From Microvelia longipes (taxonomy: Eukaryota > Arthropoda > Insecta > Hemiptera > Veliidae), in contig JACMZG010001914.1 of assembly GCA_018340805.1 (NCBI GenBank), positions 13,976,956 to 14,040,955 of the forward strand: a stretch of 64,000 nt of DNA. The letters run 5' to 3'. The position numbers and the translations under genes were made by a program. This document shows positions 34,384 through 46,171 of the stretch, in pieces. Numbering within the stretch: the stretch's first letter is position 1; each line of letters starts with the position of its first letter. The notes under the pieces were generated by a model. The model was not told the DNA's origin. It saw nothing but the letters and a program-made list of their open reading frames with translations, and did no database searches.

Positions 34384-34490
34384 ATTGGTACAGGGTACCT
34401 CGGAACATTTACTCATTCATCGCTATGCTCTCTTACTTACTTCGGACTCGCTTCGTTCGTCTCAAATAGGAAATACATCCGTTCCATTTA
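34384..34490 (-). repeat. Family A end fragment
   Basis: ACAGGGTACCTCGGAACATT, then TACTTCGGACTCGCTTCGTT and a CATCCGTTCCATTT word. It stops just before the 5S-like segment. Confidence 0.65.
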
Positions 34491-34581
34491 AATCCATTCC
34501 AAAAGTGTAAATTAAAAATAAATAAATAAAACAACAAAAACAAAGCAAGATATTAAAAAAATAGTCACAGTCTTCATCTAC

Positions 34582-34691
34582 TATGAGTTAGAAGAACCAT
34601 GCAATATAGGTATATATATTATATTATATATATTATATATATATATATATTATATACATATATACCTTTTGCATGGTTCTTCTAACTCATA
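34582..34691. repeat. Foldback with perfect 22-bp arms around a (TA) core
   Basis: TATGAGTTAGAAGAACCATG(CA) at 34582-34603 pairs exactly with 34670-34691. GGTATATATA and TATATACC extend the fold inward through a TA-rich centre. Confidence 0.85.
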
Positions 34692-35594
34692 CTTTCCAAA
34701 CCATGTGCAGATATTAACTTAGAGGTTTGAGTCGATTCCTCTCATGTTTTTTATCCAAAGACCCCATAAGCGTAAATTCTGATGAAAATTCGCTGAATGC
34801 AAAAAATATAAAATAATTATAATATTAAGAATGTTTTTAAATGTTAACATTTTTTTACATCACACCACCAAATCTTCTTTTGAAAGATCGATCCTTTCAT
34901 ACATTTAAAATTAAATAAATATAAAGATAAAAATATTTTCTTTTAATATACCTTTGTAATTTCTACTTTAAGAAATTTCTTTAAGTTTTCACCCTTGATA
35001 AAACATAAAAAGGAGACAAAAATAACTTTAACATTTTATTAAAGTTAAAATAATAAAAGATCTTTTTTTATTTTAAATGAAATTTTCTAGGCAAAAAAAA
35101 TCAAATTTCAAAAGGAGTACGGTAAATAAAGAGTACGTCATTAGTAGGAGACTTTTGATGAAAAGTGGTTTTTCATGACTATGAGAGAGTGCAGGTTACC
35201 ACTATGGTAAATGGTAAGGCTCGTTAGTGCCACCACGACATAATGATGCTTTTCTGAGAGGCTGCCTCGTTATGCCAACCTCCCTTTATAGCGAAAATTT
35301 CGTTGCGTTAGATCGTAACTCTGCTTTTATCTTGAAAAGGCTTTCCTTTCAAAGCGTATCTTACATCAAAACCCCTACGTCTCTACACATTTTAGTTATC
35401 GTCAGTGAATTTGAAATCAATTTTACTAAATCTCGTGCCTCATGTCTTTGTAGAGTGTTGTTATTAATAATTGTAACTATAAGTCTCGATTTCTTAAAAA
35501 TGAAATAAATAAAACTAAGATTAAGACCATAAGTTACCGTAGCTGTAAACAGCGGAGCAATTTATACCCGCTATCAATGGGCCATTGTTCTTTA

Positions 35595-35597
<3 letters not shown>
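34692..35597. other. No recognisable gene
   Basis: 35150-35470 is less AT-rich and holds a 93-codon plus frame (35227-35508), but the protein shows no motif I recognise and starts inside no clear context. Confidence 0.3.
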
Positions 35598-35633
<36 letters not shown>

Positions 35634-35685
35634 ATATTATATATATATATTTTATTGTGTGTGTGTGTGGGTGTTTGTGTGTGTG
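35598..35685. repeat. (TA)n followed by (GT)n microsatellite
   Basis: TA to about 35650, then GTGTGTGTGTGG and further GT units to 35685. Confidence 0.9.
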
Positions 35686-36859
35686 ATAAATCAGAATGCC
35701 AGCAACATTTACCTCTTTTCTATAATTTTATTATTAAATAAGAGAGAAAAGAAGTTAAATAAAAACTGACAATATTAATGAGAAGAAAAATTTAAAAAAG
35801 AAAGCGAGTGAAAGAGAGAGAGATAAAAAATAACAATTATAGTGATAAAAAAGAAAGCTAACTTAAGAACTAAAAAGCTATGAAGAACAACCTAAAGCAA
35901 TAAAATGAGATAAAAAAGTGAGATATAGAGATAAAAACAGGCAACTTGAGCGATAAAGAAGAAAAAAAAGAAGAGTATTGTGAAGCAGATTCTCACTTTT
36001 AGGTTGAGTAACTGTTCTAAAACTGTTAGTAAGTTTAATACTGTGTGAATAATTACGAGTCATTAAGAAAACCCTTTTCTATAGGGCCTGGGTGGGAAAA
36101 TTTTCCAGCTAAAGGTTAAACTTTAAAACGGTTTCCCAGATGATAGTTTTTTAAACTACTTACTTTCAGAAGAACACTTGAGAAAAAACGAACCATATTC
36201 TTCTTATATTCTTAATTAAGATTAATTACTTTACTATTTACTCGTTATTTTATGATAATTATACTCTTTTTTTAATTTTAAGTCTATGGCAAACGTTTGG
36301 TTTTTTAGTGGTAATTTATTAGAGGAGTTGAAGTATAATTCTGTTAAATCGGGTGAAATATTAATATAAATGATAAACTAGATTTAAATTATTAGTATTT
36401 GATTCTTGGACGTATAAAGCATACGTATTCTTGGACGTGGGATTTTGAATAAAGCAAGTAAGCATTTGGTGGCAATCGATAAGTAATGAACTAAAGAATG
36501 ACGTACAACCAGGTGTATTGTTCCTAATGTGAACGAGCCGGTGTATGACGTCATATTTCCAAGATGGCTGCCAAACCGTCATTCTTCTTATAAAATTATT
36601 GCAGTAACAATAAATAATAGTATAAAAATAAATTTTAGATTTTTTTTGTTTATGCTCCTGTTTTATTTTTGTTTGATCAGATAATTTTGTTTACAATATT
36701 TGTGATAATTTATAATACCTGCTCCTTTTCCACGTCTCTTAAAAGCAATACTGCTTGAACCTGGAGTTGTTTTTAATTATTAAATATTTATGTTGTTTAG
36801 TTTATTACAAATTATATCTCCATTACTATTTAATTTATCTACTTACGGCTGCAAAATTA
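35686..36859. other. No recognisable gene
   Basis: A GAGAGAAA-rich purine stretch at 35740-35830 and a TGACGTCAT word at 36547 are all that can be pointed to. Confidence 0.35.
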
Positions 36860-37330
36860 TTCATTACTGAACTGTTTTTAACCTGTTAAATGTCATTTTA
36901 CTAACACTGACGCCAAATATTTAAAAACAGTATTAAAAATGTTCTTTGTAATACTCTACCTTCTTTGGAGTTATGATAAATTTAAATACAATGGTAAAAA
37001 CTCAAAACTCCCTAAGAGGAGAAATGACTGACTTAAAATTTATTACGTTGCAAGTTATTGTGTTAATATCGGTGTTTTTCGTCTGGTAAACATGATAATT
37101 TTTTATAATATTATTTTCTATATATTATTACTTAAAATACGATACATTAAGTATTCAAAGTTTTTATGTAATACCTAATAAATAATTTTACATAAATTAT
37201 TGGCAACACTGATATTTATGGCTTATTTTAATTTTTTTGTCATCTGTTTATTAATCGTCAGGTTTTTATTGTCTGTTTTGTCACTTACTACATTATTTGT
37301 TATTTTATATAGTTTGATAAAGAATGATAT
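36860..37330 (+). repeat. Family M repeat, copy 1
   Basis: Matches 60170-60610 in the same orientation along its length. Shared words include GAACTGTTTTTAA, ATACTCTACCTTCT, TATTGGCAACACTGATATTT and a TTCTATTGTTTGTT-like end. It contains the GGCAACACTGA word seen in other elements here. Noncoding. Confidence 0.65.
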
Positions 37331-37389
37331 GATAATAACTAATATGACTAATATATATCACATTGTGTCGTAGAATAAATTTAGTGATT

Positions 37390-37506
37390 TGTATATTCTA
37401 AGGACGAGCAAAGCGAGTCCGAGTAGTGAGAATGAGAGTAGCAGAGGAGAGAGGTAAAGTTCTAAGGAGAGAGGAAAAGTTCCGAGGTACCCGAACCCGA
37501 TTTTTT
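37390..37506 (+). repeat. Family A 3' end fragment
   Basis: AAGGACGAGCAAAGCGAGTC to GAGGTACCCGAACCCGATTT, with the AGAGAGGTAAAGTTC part duplicated. Confidence 0.7.
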
Positions 37507-37959
37507 CTTTCATACCTCACGATAGAGGCATGTTGCTCCAGACTAAATTTTCTTTTCTTTATGTAATAATATTGTCTTTTGTCAAGGCAGTGGAAAATGT
37601 GGTAGAGATGGCAAAACTAGGTTATCAAAACGACCCCCAGACCCAGACCTCCTCGGGATATCTGAATATCCTACTTCTTTTTCTTCTTCTTCTGTGTAAT
37701 ACCGGAGAGTATTCAGAGGAATAACTAAATTGTCTTCTTACTGTTTAAATAAATTTTAAAATGTAAGAAAAAAAATGTTTATAGACTCTTATGCCAATGA
37801 TTATAGAATTTTATACTTCAAGTCTACGATTAGACTCTTATACCAATATTTATAGAATTTTATACTGAAAGACTACGGTTAGACTTTTATGCCAATACTT
37901 TACTAAAACTTAAAGAATGGAAAGGTATGCTGTAAAGTTAAATGAAACCAGAAATTATT
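37507..37959. other. No gene; 49-bp tandem repeat at 37782-37905
   Basis: TAGACTCTTATGCCAATGAT begins units at 37782, 37831 and 37880 (about 2.5 copies). The 64-codon frame at 37530-37724 is unrecognised. Confidence 0.5.
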
Positions 37960-38048
37960 TAAAAGGCAAACTTCTCCCGGTTTCGAATTTTTTCGCAAAC
38001 ACAATAATTTTTCTTTATACCAACGGTGTGAAAGATGAAAAGAAAAAA
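37960..38048 (-). repeat. Family A head fragment
   Basis: CCCGGTTTCGAATTTTTTCG, then the ACACAATAATTTTTC and end-hairpin words. Confidence 0.6.
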
Positions 38049-38555
38049 GCACTTAACAATTTTAAGTAAACATCTTTTAAAACAGCATAGAAGCGTTGTT
38101 ACTAATGCCTCGCAACTTAAACTTTTTCCCCTTTTGTCCCTGACTTTGCTGATTCCGTGCCACCATAATGCGTAAAAAGTAGTTGAAACCTTTCCTTTAT
38201 AACAGCACTTTCTTTCAATAAATTTTTTCTTTAGTATAAATTGAATAATAACTTTATCTACGACTGTCCCTTTTTGGCCCTTATCATTTTAGTAAAGAGT
38301 TATTTTTTTTAATATTAACACATGCCGGTTATGAGATGTCATAAACTTTCTTCTTGTAATGTTTGTAATGTTTAGAATGGACTCGAGAAATTGAAAATGT
38401 AAAATTCATAATATGAATGTATGCGCGTTAATACACCATAACATTAATGTGCATACAACATTAATGTTTGGAGAAATTGTAATAAGGAGTTGATTACTTG
38501 ACTACTATTAAATTTTTAACGTGCTACATTGTCTTTATTATTGATATATTGAAAT
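38049..38555. other. No recognisable gene
   Basis: CATTAATGT words near 38440-38480 give a weak inverted repeat. Nothing else. Confidence 0.35.
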
Positions 38556-39430
38556 AAATCGGGTATAGAGTACCTCAAAACATTTCTCACTCTATCGTAT
38601 GCGCTACAATCCAATACTTCGGATTCGTCCTCATCCAATCAATACTTCGGATTCGCTACACTCATCCAATCAATACTCGGATTCGCTACATCATCCATCA
38701 ATACTTCGGATTCGCTCACATTCTCGGATCGTACTTCGGATTCGCTACACTCATCCATCAATACTCGGATTCGCTTTGCTCGTCCCCAGGCAGCAAATTA
38801 ATTTGTTTTTTACCCAACGGCATAAAGATATATTACTACAGGGGCCCTATAGGTTAAATTGTAAAACATGGAAAAAGTAACCTGACCACCTTCGATTACA
38901 TACAATACAATCATGCAATTAGTTCAAAATTACAATAACTTTTATAGTAAAACGTTAAAAATACAAACCAAACACAAACAATGTGCGGAAACCGAAAAAA
39001 AATTGTTAATTATAACTCACTCTTGAAGGAGGTTTCAGTGAGGTTACACAGAGCCCCTGAGACCCCCAATAAGACGTTTCAGGCCTCTCAATGTATTTAG
39101 ATAGGCTATACCCCCTCTAGTATATATCTCTATGCCCAACGATTACTCATCTAGACTCTGACCCTGCTCGATGCTGCCTAACTTTTATAATCCAACAAAA
39201 GCCGTAAATATACTTGCTGCATTGAACAGAAACTTAGTATTCTTATTTATTACATAAAAGAATATTATTTTATTGAATTTCAAATCCATTGGATTATTTT
39301 AATATTTTTTTACAATTTTTAAATAAGCGTATTTAATTCATTTGATAAAAATTAAGATAATGCGATGAACTTGGCAAATATGTTGTTTTATAATGAATTC
39401 ATGCGTGTAAAATCTCAAAGTGATCGAGAA
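38556..39430 (-). repeat. Family A copy with internal expansion and a family B MITE inside
   Basis: Starts AAATCGGGTATAGAGTACCT. At 38610-38780 the word ATACTTCGGATTCGCTACAC is amplified about six times with variation. A family B MITE (38821-39134) splits the 5S-like segment, which resumes at 39135-39186. The copy ends near 39430 without the head half and is followed by another minus copy. Confidence 0.75.
38821..39134 (-). mobile_element. Family B MITE, 314 bp, 8-bp target duplication
   Basis: CCCAACGG (38813-38820) and CCCAACGA (39135-39142) flank inverted ends CATAAAGATATATTACTACA (plus) and CATAGAGATATATACTAGAG (minus). The interior has ACGTTAAAAATACAAA, AACAATGTGCGGAA and GAGGTTACACAGAGCCCCTG. 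Ends starting CA plus an 8-bp duplication fit the P or hAT superfamilies. No transposase. Confidence 0.8.
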
Positions 39431-39449
39431 AGTTTTCAATCACTAAAAC

Positions 39450-40012
39450 GATCTTATTGGATTCGCTACACTCATCTTCAATACTTTGGACTGTCTTAGC
39501 TTGTCCTCAGGCAGTAATTTAAATTGTTTTATACCCAGCGGTCACCCATATAGACAATGACGTCGCTCGATGCTGCTTAACTTTTATAATCCAAGAAAAT
39601 ACGGTTGCCGTATTGAATCGAAACTTAAAATACTTATTTATTACATAAAGAGATATACTTGTATTGAATTTTACACTCAATTGGATTATTTTTCGGTTAT
39701 TTAATCTTTTTTAAAAACGAATACGAAGTCATTAGAAAAATTGAATGAATGCTGATAATGAGATGAAACTTGGCACATATATTGATCTTATATACACCAA
39801 CATGCGCACCTAGTGTCAACTGTCTAGCGTAAATACTCTGGGAGCAACGATGATAACAGACACACACACATATATAGACTGACAACTTTGTGAAAACCGC
39901 TTGGGAGATCTTAAAAACACCAAAAACAGATATAGGTGTAATCCCAGTTTTAATTTTTTTGGGAACACAATACTTTTCCTATATACCTACGGTATTAATG
40001 AGGAAAAGTAAA
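39450..40012 (-). repeat. Family A copy, nearly complete
   Basis: Lacks only the extreme GTACC end. The 5S-like segment is 39534-39586 in antisense (CCCAGCGGTCACCCATATAG, GCTCGATGCTGCTTAACTTT). It ends at the head hairpin TTTTCCTATATACCTACGG ... GAGGAAAAGTA near 39975-40011. Confidence 0.8.
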
Positions 40013-40084
40013 AAAGTATCTCCACAAAACAAACTTTATGAACAATCTTTGATGATGGCCTATACAATTATTTATAGTTTACAT

Positions 40085-40285
40085 CAAGTATATCATGGTT
40101 TTTATTGGATCATAAAAGTAGGAAGCATCGAGTGTGGTCTGTGCATGGGTGGTGGACAAACGGGAATGAAACGGATGTATTTACTCTCTGAGGACAAGCA
40201 AAGCGAATCCGAAATAAAAAAGATGATCATAACGAATTCAATGTGATGAGAAATTATTCTAGGTACCCAGAACCCGATTTTTTAA
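40085..40285 (+). repeat. Family A 3' half with degenerate 5S-like segment
   Basis: The 5S-like part at 40115-40167 has AGCATCGAGTGTGG and GCATGGGTGGTGGACAAACG. The tail ends AGGTACCCAGAACCCGATTT. A 118-codon frame (39890-40246) joining two opposite family A copies is not a gene. Confidence 0.7.
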
Positions 40286-41279
40286 ATCAGTCTTGCAATT
40301 ATTTATGCGGACGTAGCAGTTTATTTGATCTCAAAACAATACTATTCCCTAATAGGCCTCTTTGTTAGTTATTTGTAAATATATTATTCTAACAATTAGG
40401 TCTTTATGTTTCCATTTCATCAAGCATGAATAATAGCTGAAAGAAACATTTCTTTTTCCTTAAAGTTAAAAGGAAAGAAAAGGCCGGGTTTTTATTTCAG
40501 AAAGTTGTTTTTCCTATAAGTTAAAACATCGATAAAGGCTCAAAGAACGTGATTCATTGAATCAAGAAATATAGAAAGTCTTATATGGTCCAAGAAACAG
40601 TATTTTATTGTGTCCAGCCATTTCTAAAAAAGATTTTCCCCAAAAAGCCTAAAACCGAGAAGGTGCGACAAATTACCACCAACTCCTTATATAAAAGAAA
40701 GTGGTAAATTTCGTTACTATTTCCCATATATCCTCTTCTAGCCCTAACCACAGTTTTGATACGAAATGTGGTTTCTTTCTCCCCCTAGATGTGGCTAACC
40801 CTCTATAAAGTTTTGGTTGGATTTGCTGTGAAAATTGTTATATATAACGGTTCTTTTATGGTGTGGTAATGCCTTGGTGTTTTTATTTTTTTGACAGTTC
40901 CCAACTTTGGAAAAACTCTATTTTCTAATCTTGTCCTTTTTGCTTTTATATCTAGAGAGTCCTTTGATGTGTTATTTTTGTAAGTTAAAATGTGATTATT
41001 ATTTAGTTGGCTGTGGTATAAAGAGGTTTATTCAAGATTCTAAAATGTCTGGTTTATTCTCGCCTAATGTAACTTTGACAACTCGAAAAACATCACTCAC
41101 TAACATCAAATTGGTTGTTAGTGACAATAGAATAGAAAGTCAATCAGGCGGAATCGTGCATGGCTAAAACTCTACGTAAGATTCCTACTAAAATTTCATA
41201 ATATAAATATATTATTCACAAATATTATATTATATGTTAGCCAATGAGTCTGTTATTTACAATGTCTTCTGAGTTTTAC
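40286..41279. other. No recognisable gene
   Basis: A pyrimidine run ending CCCCCTAG at 40788 resembles a splice acceptor, and 40907-41167 holds an 86-codon frame, but no domain or paralog supports an exon. TCACTAACA ... TTGTTAGTGA near 41095-41125 forms a small hairpin. Confidence 0.35.
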
Positions 41280-41510
41280 ATACAACAAGGGATAAAACAA
41301 GTTTTCCTACATGGTGTTTAAGTTTTCTCTCCAAGAGAAAACTTTATTGGTTCCCAAGGCTGTCGGGTAGAAGGATTTAAAGTAGGTAGGTAGGTAGGAG
41401 GTTTACCGACGGGGATTAAGTATTTTTTGGCAACTGAGGCAAAGGCGAGGGGCCAACATAATCCGAGAGTTGAAATCTTCCCTCCATGGGATGTATTAAA
41501 TTTTACCTAC
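41280..41510. mobile_element. Family K-like element, degraded
   Basis: ACAACAAGGGATAAAAC at 41284 resembles the end of the better copy at 50262 (GCAACAAGGGATGAAAG). GGTTCCCAAGGC, GAGGCAAAGGCGAGGGGCC and a TAGGTAGG run lie inside. Confidence 0.5.
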
Positions 41511-41642
41511 CTATTTACTTACTATATTTAAATCATATCGCTATGCATTTAACAAAACAAATTATATAAATCATAATAAATGGAAGGATTTATTGAAGCA
41601 TAGTATAAAAGCATAGATGATACTGGTAAAAAAATATAAAAA
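41511..41642. other. Short AT-rich spacer
   Basis: Nothing seen. Confidence 0.4.
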
Positions 41643-41872
41643 TAAAATGCCCGTTTTAGGGCCTTTCTGCCCATCAGGGTATTCACCCTGCAGAAACAAC
41701 CTCAGGTGGGTTGCACCTACTACACTTTAAGAATTAATCTAAGTTTGTGAAATCTTTTTAATACAAATACTATTCATAAAATTCATAAAACCTTAGAGCA
41801 TAGCCCAGGCTGCGAACCCCGGACGATCACCTATACACGATGTCTATACGATCACGGCCACGGAGGCAAATG
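41643..41872 (-). mobile_element. tRNA-derived SINE with full head
   Basis: Minus strand from 41872: GCCTCCGTGGCCGTGATCGT, then GGGGTTCGCAGCCTGGG (box B) and GCTATGCTCTAAGG. It runs to the hairpin GGGTGAATACCC and GCCCTAAAACGGGCATTTT. Confidence 0.8.
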
Positions 41873-41948
41873 ATACTGGTATTTTATTAAAAAAATGAAT
41901 TAATCGTTTTGACAAAGATAATTTTCAACGCTTTCCAAACTAAAGCTC

Positions 41949-42557
41949 CTGCCCAGCAAGATGGCCGCTAGGATTTTAGAGTTAAGGCGAGAATTCTAAC
42001 CCTCGATCAAAACACGCAGCGAAATCGAACATATGGTCGATGTGCTTCATACTGCTGCATATTTATCAGCCAAGTAAATAGACATAAGTATCGCACTATC
42101 CCATCAAACTGTCATGTCCCTCGGAATGTGTAATGCATTTTTAGGGCCAGGTCGCTGGTTATGAAAAACTAGGAAGGATCTACTATCCTAATACTATTTC
42201 TACATCAAAACTGAAAGAACGGATTCCAAAATAATTCAGCTTCTTGTGCTTTTGCTCAATCCTGCTACTGCTTTAATAATCTCACTTATTTTTTTTAAAC
42301 GGAGATTATAGTAAAATGTTAGATTATCTTACATTAATTTTTAAAATAAAAGTCACTTTTAATAAAAGTTATTAAAAGTAGCTAAAATAGTGTTTGAAAA
42401 GTGAAATAAATCGTATAACATCAATACAATAAAATAAAATTACAACAATAATTTGATATAGATAACAGGCCATATGCTCGACTTTGCTGCGTGTTAAGCT
42501 CGAGTATTGGGGTACCCGCCTTAACTCTAAAATCCTAGCGGCCATCATGCTGCCCAG
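41949..42557. mobile_element. P/hAT-type MITE, 593 bp, perfect 8-bp target duplication
   Basis: CTGCCCAG at 41949-41956 and 42550-42557 flank CAAGATGGCCGCTAGGATTT (from 41957) and CATGATGGCCGCTAGGATTT (minus, from 42549). The arms stay mirrored about 95 bases (TAGAGTTAAGGCG, AACACGCAGC, CATATGG). No transposase frame. A terminal CATGATG plus an 8-bp duplication is reminiscent of P elements; hAT cannot be excluded. Confidence 0.8.
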
Positions 42558-42568
42558 CAGTGCTATGC

Positions 42569-42890
42569 GTTGTCATATACTCATATGACAACCTGTTGAG
42601 TGCTGTATAAATTTTTTCATAAGACATCTTATGATAAAATTCTATACAATATCTCATAAAGTATTAATCCAAATTACAGTTTGGGTTATTTAATACAAAA
42701 GAATTCAATTATCTTTAGGATTAAACGTTTGGATATATTTAATCCAAAAGTTTTAATGATACGCGACCAACTTTTCACCAAAGGCGAAAAGGCCAAATGG
42801 AACACTTATGACAACCCGTGGAGTGTTGTATACATTTTTAAAAGACATCTTGTGATGCAATGCTATACAATATCGTTTGTTTGCGTGATA
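42569..42890 (+). repeat. Diverged ~225-bp tandem duplication with a 10-bp hairpin
   Basis: GTTGTCATAT ACTC ATATGACAAC at 42569-42592 is a perfect stem-loop. The block ATGACAACC..TTGAGTG..TGTAT..AAGACATCTT (42582-42655) recurs at 42806-42885. A 71-codon frame across it is unrecognised. Confidence 0.5.
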
Positions 42891-43507
42891 TTGTGAAAAA
42901 TACAATAACATTTTTTAACATGATATTTATTGGTGCATTTAATAAACAATAATCTCTTTTAATAAACGTATTACTATTTTTAGCTTCTACAAATTTTAAA
43001 GGTTAAGAAGTTTTTATAAACTTTTTACAGGTCATAAAATACATAAATGAAATGATCAAAGAAGCATTGTGACCTGACTATATACCTGACTGGTTATTTT
43101 TATTTATTATAAAAAGTGAAACACAAAACAATAGCTAAATGTAAAAATATTATAACGTAAATGTATTTGCCCTAAAAATGAAAGATTTTAAATATTTATA
43201 TTGCAGCTTTATGAAGTCATGGAACTGAATTAAAATTTAATAAATGGAACCACTTCATAAAGGTTTTAACCTGAATTTTAGATCTCTAAAGCAAGCACAG
43301 TGACAATTTAATTTCTTTTTTTACCGAATCAAAAGAGATAACAAAATTTAGTTCATTTGTTGGATGATGCTTTGTTCGTTTTCATTGTATATTATTCAAT
43401 TCATTTATTGAGAGTTTTCATGTTTTTCGACTTTTTGCGAATATTTGGATATTGGTAATGCTCATGGGAAATTTATTAACCGAAATGAAATAATTTTCTA
43501 TTAATAT
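42891..43507. other. AT-rich DNA without recognisable features
   Basis: No frame or repeat match. Confidence 0.4.
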
Positions 43508-44340
43508 TTTGATTTTTCCTCATTTATACCATAGGTGTATGAAAAAAAAGTATTGTGTTGTGACTTGCACTATCCGTTTCAGGTGATTTAGGTGATTTTA
43601 AGACCTCCTAATTAAATTTTCACAATGCTGAGTGTCTGTATGTGTATGCTTGTTATCGTCTTATCTTCCAATGCATAGAGATATAGTATACTAAAAGGGC
43701 CGTAGCCTATCTCGATACATTAGCAAGCCTGAAACATTATTTTGGGGCTGTCAGGGGCTCTGTGTAACCTTATTGGAACCTCCTTCAAGAATATAGTTAG
43801 ATTATAATAAATCAATTGATTTTGGCTTCCCTCACATTGATTGTCTTTATTTTGATTTGCATTTTTAACGTTCTACTATGTAAGTTATTGTAATTTTGTA
43901 TTGATTATTTGACTTTTTTTATGTTTTCAAATTTAACCTGTATAACAACCTGCCCTTCTAGTAATAATATCTCTATAATATAAAAACTTGTACAAATTTT
44001 TGAAACTTGTTGAAATTTTTGAAAACAGTTGATTTTTAATACTTAGTACAAAAATCAGTCTTCAGATCTAGTTGTGCTATCCAGAAAATATTTTTTTAGG
44101 AAGTCAATAACTATCAAATTAATCAGCTAATTATCAGCTAATATTTCGAAAAATCATTAATTGCGGAAAATTGTTCTGATTAATTTCAGATTTGCCACGC
44201 ATTTATTCATATATTAGACCATCATGTGTGCCAAGTTTGATTTCATTATTAAAGATTGCATTTATTGTTTAATGTGTCCAAAGTAGTGAGGATGAACGTA
44301 GCGAATCCGAGTTTTTAAGCAAAAGTTCCGAGTTAATTAT
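43508..44340 (+). repeat. Family A copy interrupted by a family B MITE
   Basis: The head is at 43508. The family B insertion occupies 43674-43977. The TTAGTACAAAAATCAGTCTT, TGTGCTATCCAGAAAATATT and TTGCCACGCATTTATTCATA blocks resume after it. The 5S-like segment is deleted: the copy jumps at 44280 to AAAGTAGTGAGGATGAACGT. Confidence 0.75.
43674..43977 (+). mobile_element. Family B MITE
   Basis: CATAGAGATATAGTATACTA at the left end and CTAGTAATAATATCTCTATA at the right. The interior has CTGAAACATTATTTTGGGGC and GTGTAACCTTATTGGAACCT. Target duplication not visible. Confidence 0.75.
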
Positions 44341-44526
44341 TGTTTAGATTAATTGTTAAATTGCTTTTAATATCGGTAAAATAGTCGTGAGTTTATTTTA
44401 GGCCAATGATCATAAATAAAAGGATAATTGATAAAAGGAAGGCTCTAAGTCAATTTGGCATATAAAAAGTGAGGATAACAAATTAGAGAAGAATCCATCA
44501 CAAAACACTTGTCAAAAACAAACTGC
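44341..44526. other. Short AT-rich spacer
   Basis: Nothing seen. Confidence 0.4.
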
Positions 44527-44795
44527 TCATGCTTGCTACGAACTGTGCATGCTTAATACGAGCTGGACATGTGTAATACGAACTGGACATGTTTAATACG
44601 AACTGCACATGCTTAATAAGAACTGCACATGTTTAATACGAACTGCCCATGTTAATACGAACTGCACATGTTTAATACGAACTGCACATGTTTAATACGA
44701 ACTGCACATGTTTAATACGAACTGCACATGCTTAATACGAACTGCCATGCTTAATACGACTGCACATGCTTAATACGAACTATGCATGTTTGCAT
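44527..44795 (+). repeat. 20-bp minisatellite, ~13 units
   Basis: The unit CATGTTTAATACGAACTGCA alternates with CATGCTTAATACGAACTGCA. The edge units diverge (GCTACGAACTGTG, GAGCTGGA). Confidence 0.9.
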
Positions 44796-46171
44796 TCATT
44801 ACAATAGCTGCGTAGTATATTAAATATGTACCCTTCTACATTAACATATTTTTCCTTTATTTGCCGAAATAAGATTTAAAACATTTCTAAAAAATTTACG
44901 ACTGGAGTTGAAGTCTATTTATATATTTACAACCATGACATTTTCTTTTAGGAATTAAATTAAGATTTACTCAAATTGTTTTTCTCAAATAAAACTCTCT
45001 TCGTCCTCCTTTAACTCTACTTTCCTTAATATTGATTTAAAAGTACATTTAGAATTTAGAAAACGGCACAAATTATCAAAAGAAATACTTATTTTCTGAA
45101 ACATTAAGGTGATAATCTTTAACAATTTTCCCAGAAGAAAAGCAATTTTTTCTCGAAACCTGTCCAAACTAAAAGATTGTGACAAATTACCTTCAAAACT
45201 TTTACTTCTGTAAATTGTCCTTTTTTTAAAAGATTGTATTAAGTTAGCAAAAATGTGTTATTTACTTGAGTTTCTTTTGTAGCTCTTAGTTGAAAATCAT
45301 ATATTTTTTGGGCTGTTAATGCTATAAATTTACTGTGAAACTTTTTTTTATAGCAAAATTGCTTCTAAGTTCGATAAAAGTTAAGTTCTAAATCTGAACT
45401 CTAGATTTATGATTATATATATTCGGGTAGTGTTTATGTTTTATTTTTGAGTTTAAATCTATAACGACTCCTTAAATAAAAACTTTTCAATATTAGTCCT
45501 AATTTTTGAATGCGTCAAAAAAAAAAGCTGAGATAATTATTTTAATGGATTACTCGTCTTCAACTTTAGAGTATTAAAGGTAAAGCACTGTTTATGGCAA
45601 TGCTTTTATTTGTATCTGATTACTGTAACCATGCGTTCCTTTTCTTATTGGAAACAGAATAAGAAAACATTAAGTAAGTTAATGTTTTATTACTAAAGAT
45701 TTGTTGAGTTTACTTCCTACTAATTTTTGTTGTTAGATGTAATGATATTATTAATATCTAATAATTTGTAGAGGTCTAGGATTTTAAATGTGAGGTCCAT
45801 CGCCTCGAATGTAAAGCTGGTAGTTCCAAGCCTGTTAAAAACAGTCGTTCGAATTTCCTTTTTAAAATGAACCTGAGTTAAGGAAAAATTCAAATTCGCA
45901 AAGGAATGGTAAATTTTTAATAATGTGTAATTTAATACAATTTTTGATGAATAACTAGTCATAATAATGAAAATAATATATATTCAACCCTATTATTAAA
46001 AATCACAAAGCTATTGAAACTTATTGTATAGTCACAGACTAGACTAGTCTGTATACACAAAGTATCAACTCTTAGACTTAGAAGGTTTTCTAAAAACACC
46101 CTAGAAAAAAGGGTCCAACGACTTCTTAACTTCTAGGAGATTTATTATCTCTATCGCTATCATTATTAGAT
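44796..46171. other. No recognisable gene; 19-bp palindrome at 46034-46052
   Basis: ACAGACTAGACTAGTCTGT is palindromic around one base. Minus frames at 44985-45185 and 45720-45962 have no known motif. Confidence 0.4.

Noticed and set aside
35227..35508. 93-codon frame in a less AT-rich patch
   Set aside because: No motif, no start context and no paralog; kept only as an unexplained patch.
39890..40246. 118-codon frame
   Set aside because: Spans two oppositely oriented family A copies and the joint between them.
40770..41167. Possible internal exon after CCCCCTAG acceptor-like site
   Set aside because: The following frame has no domain, no donor of note and no paralog in the window.
44527..44795. 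CRISPR-like regular repeats (also 5463-5768, 48382-51400)
   Set aside because: Units are directly tandem without unique spacers, and the DNA is eukaryotic.
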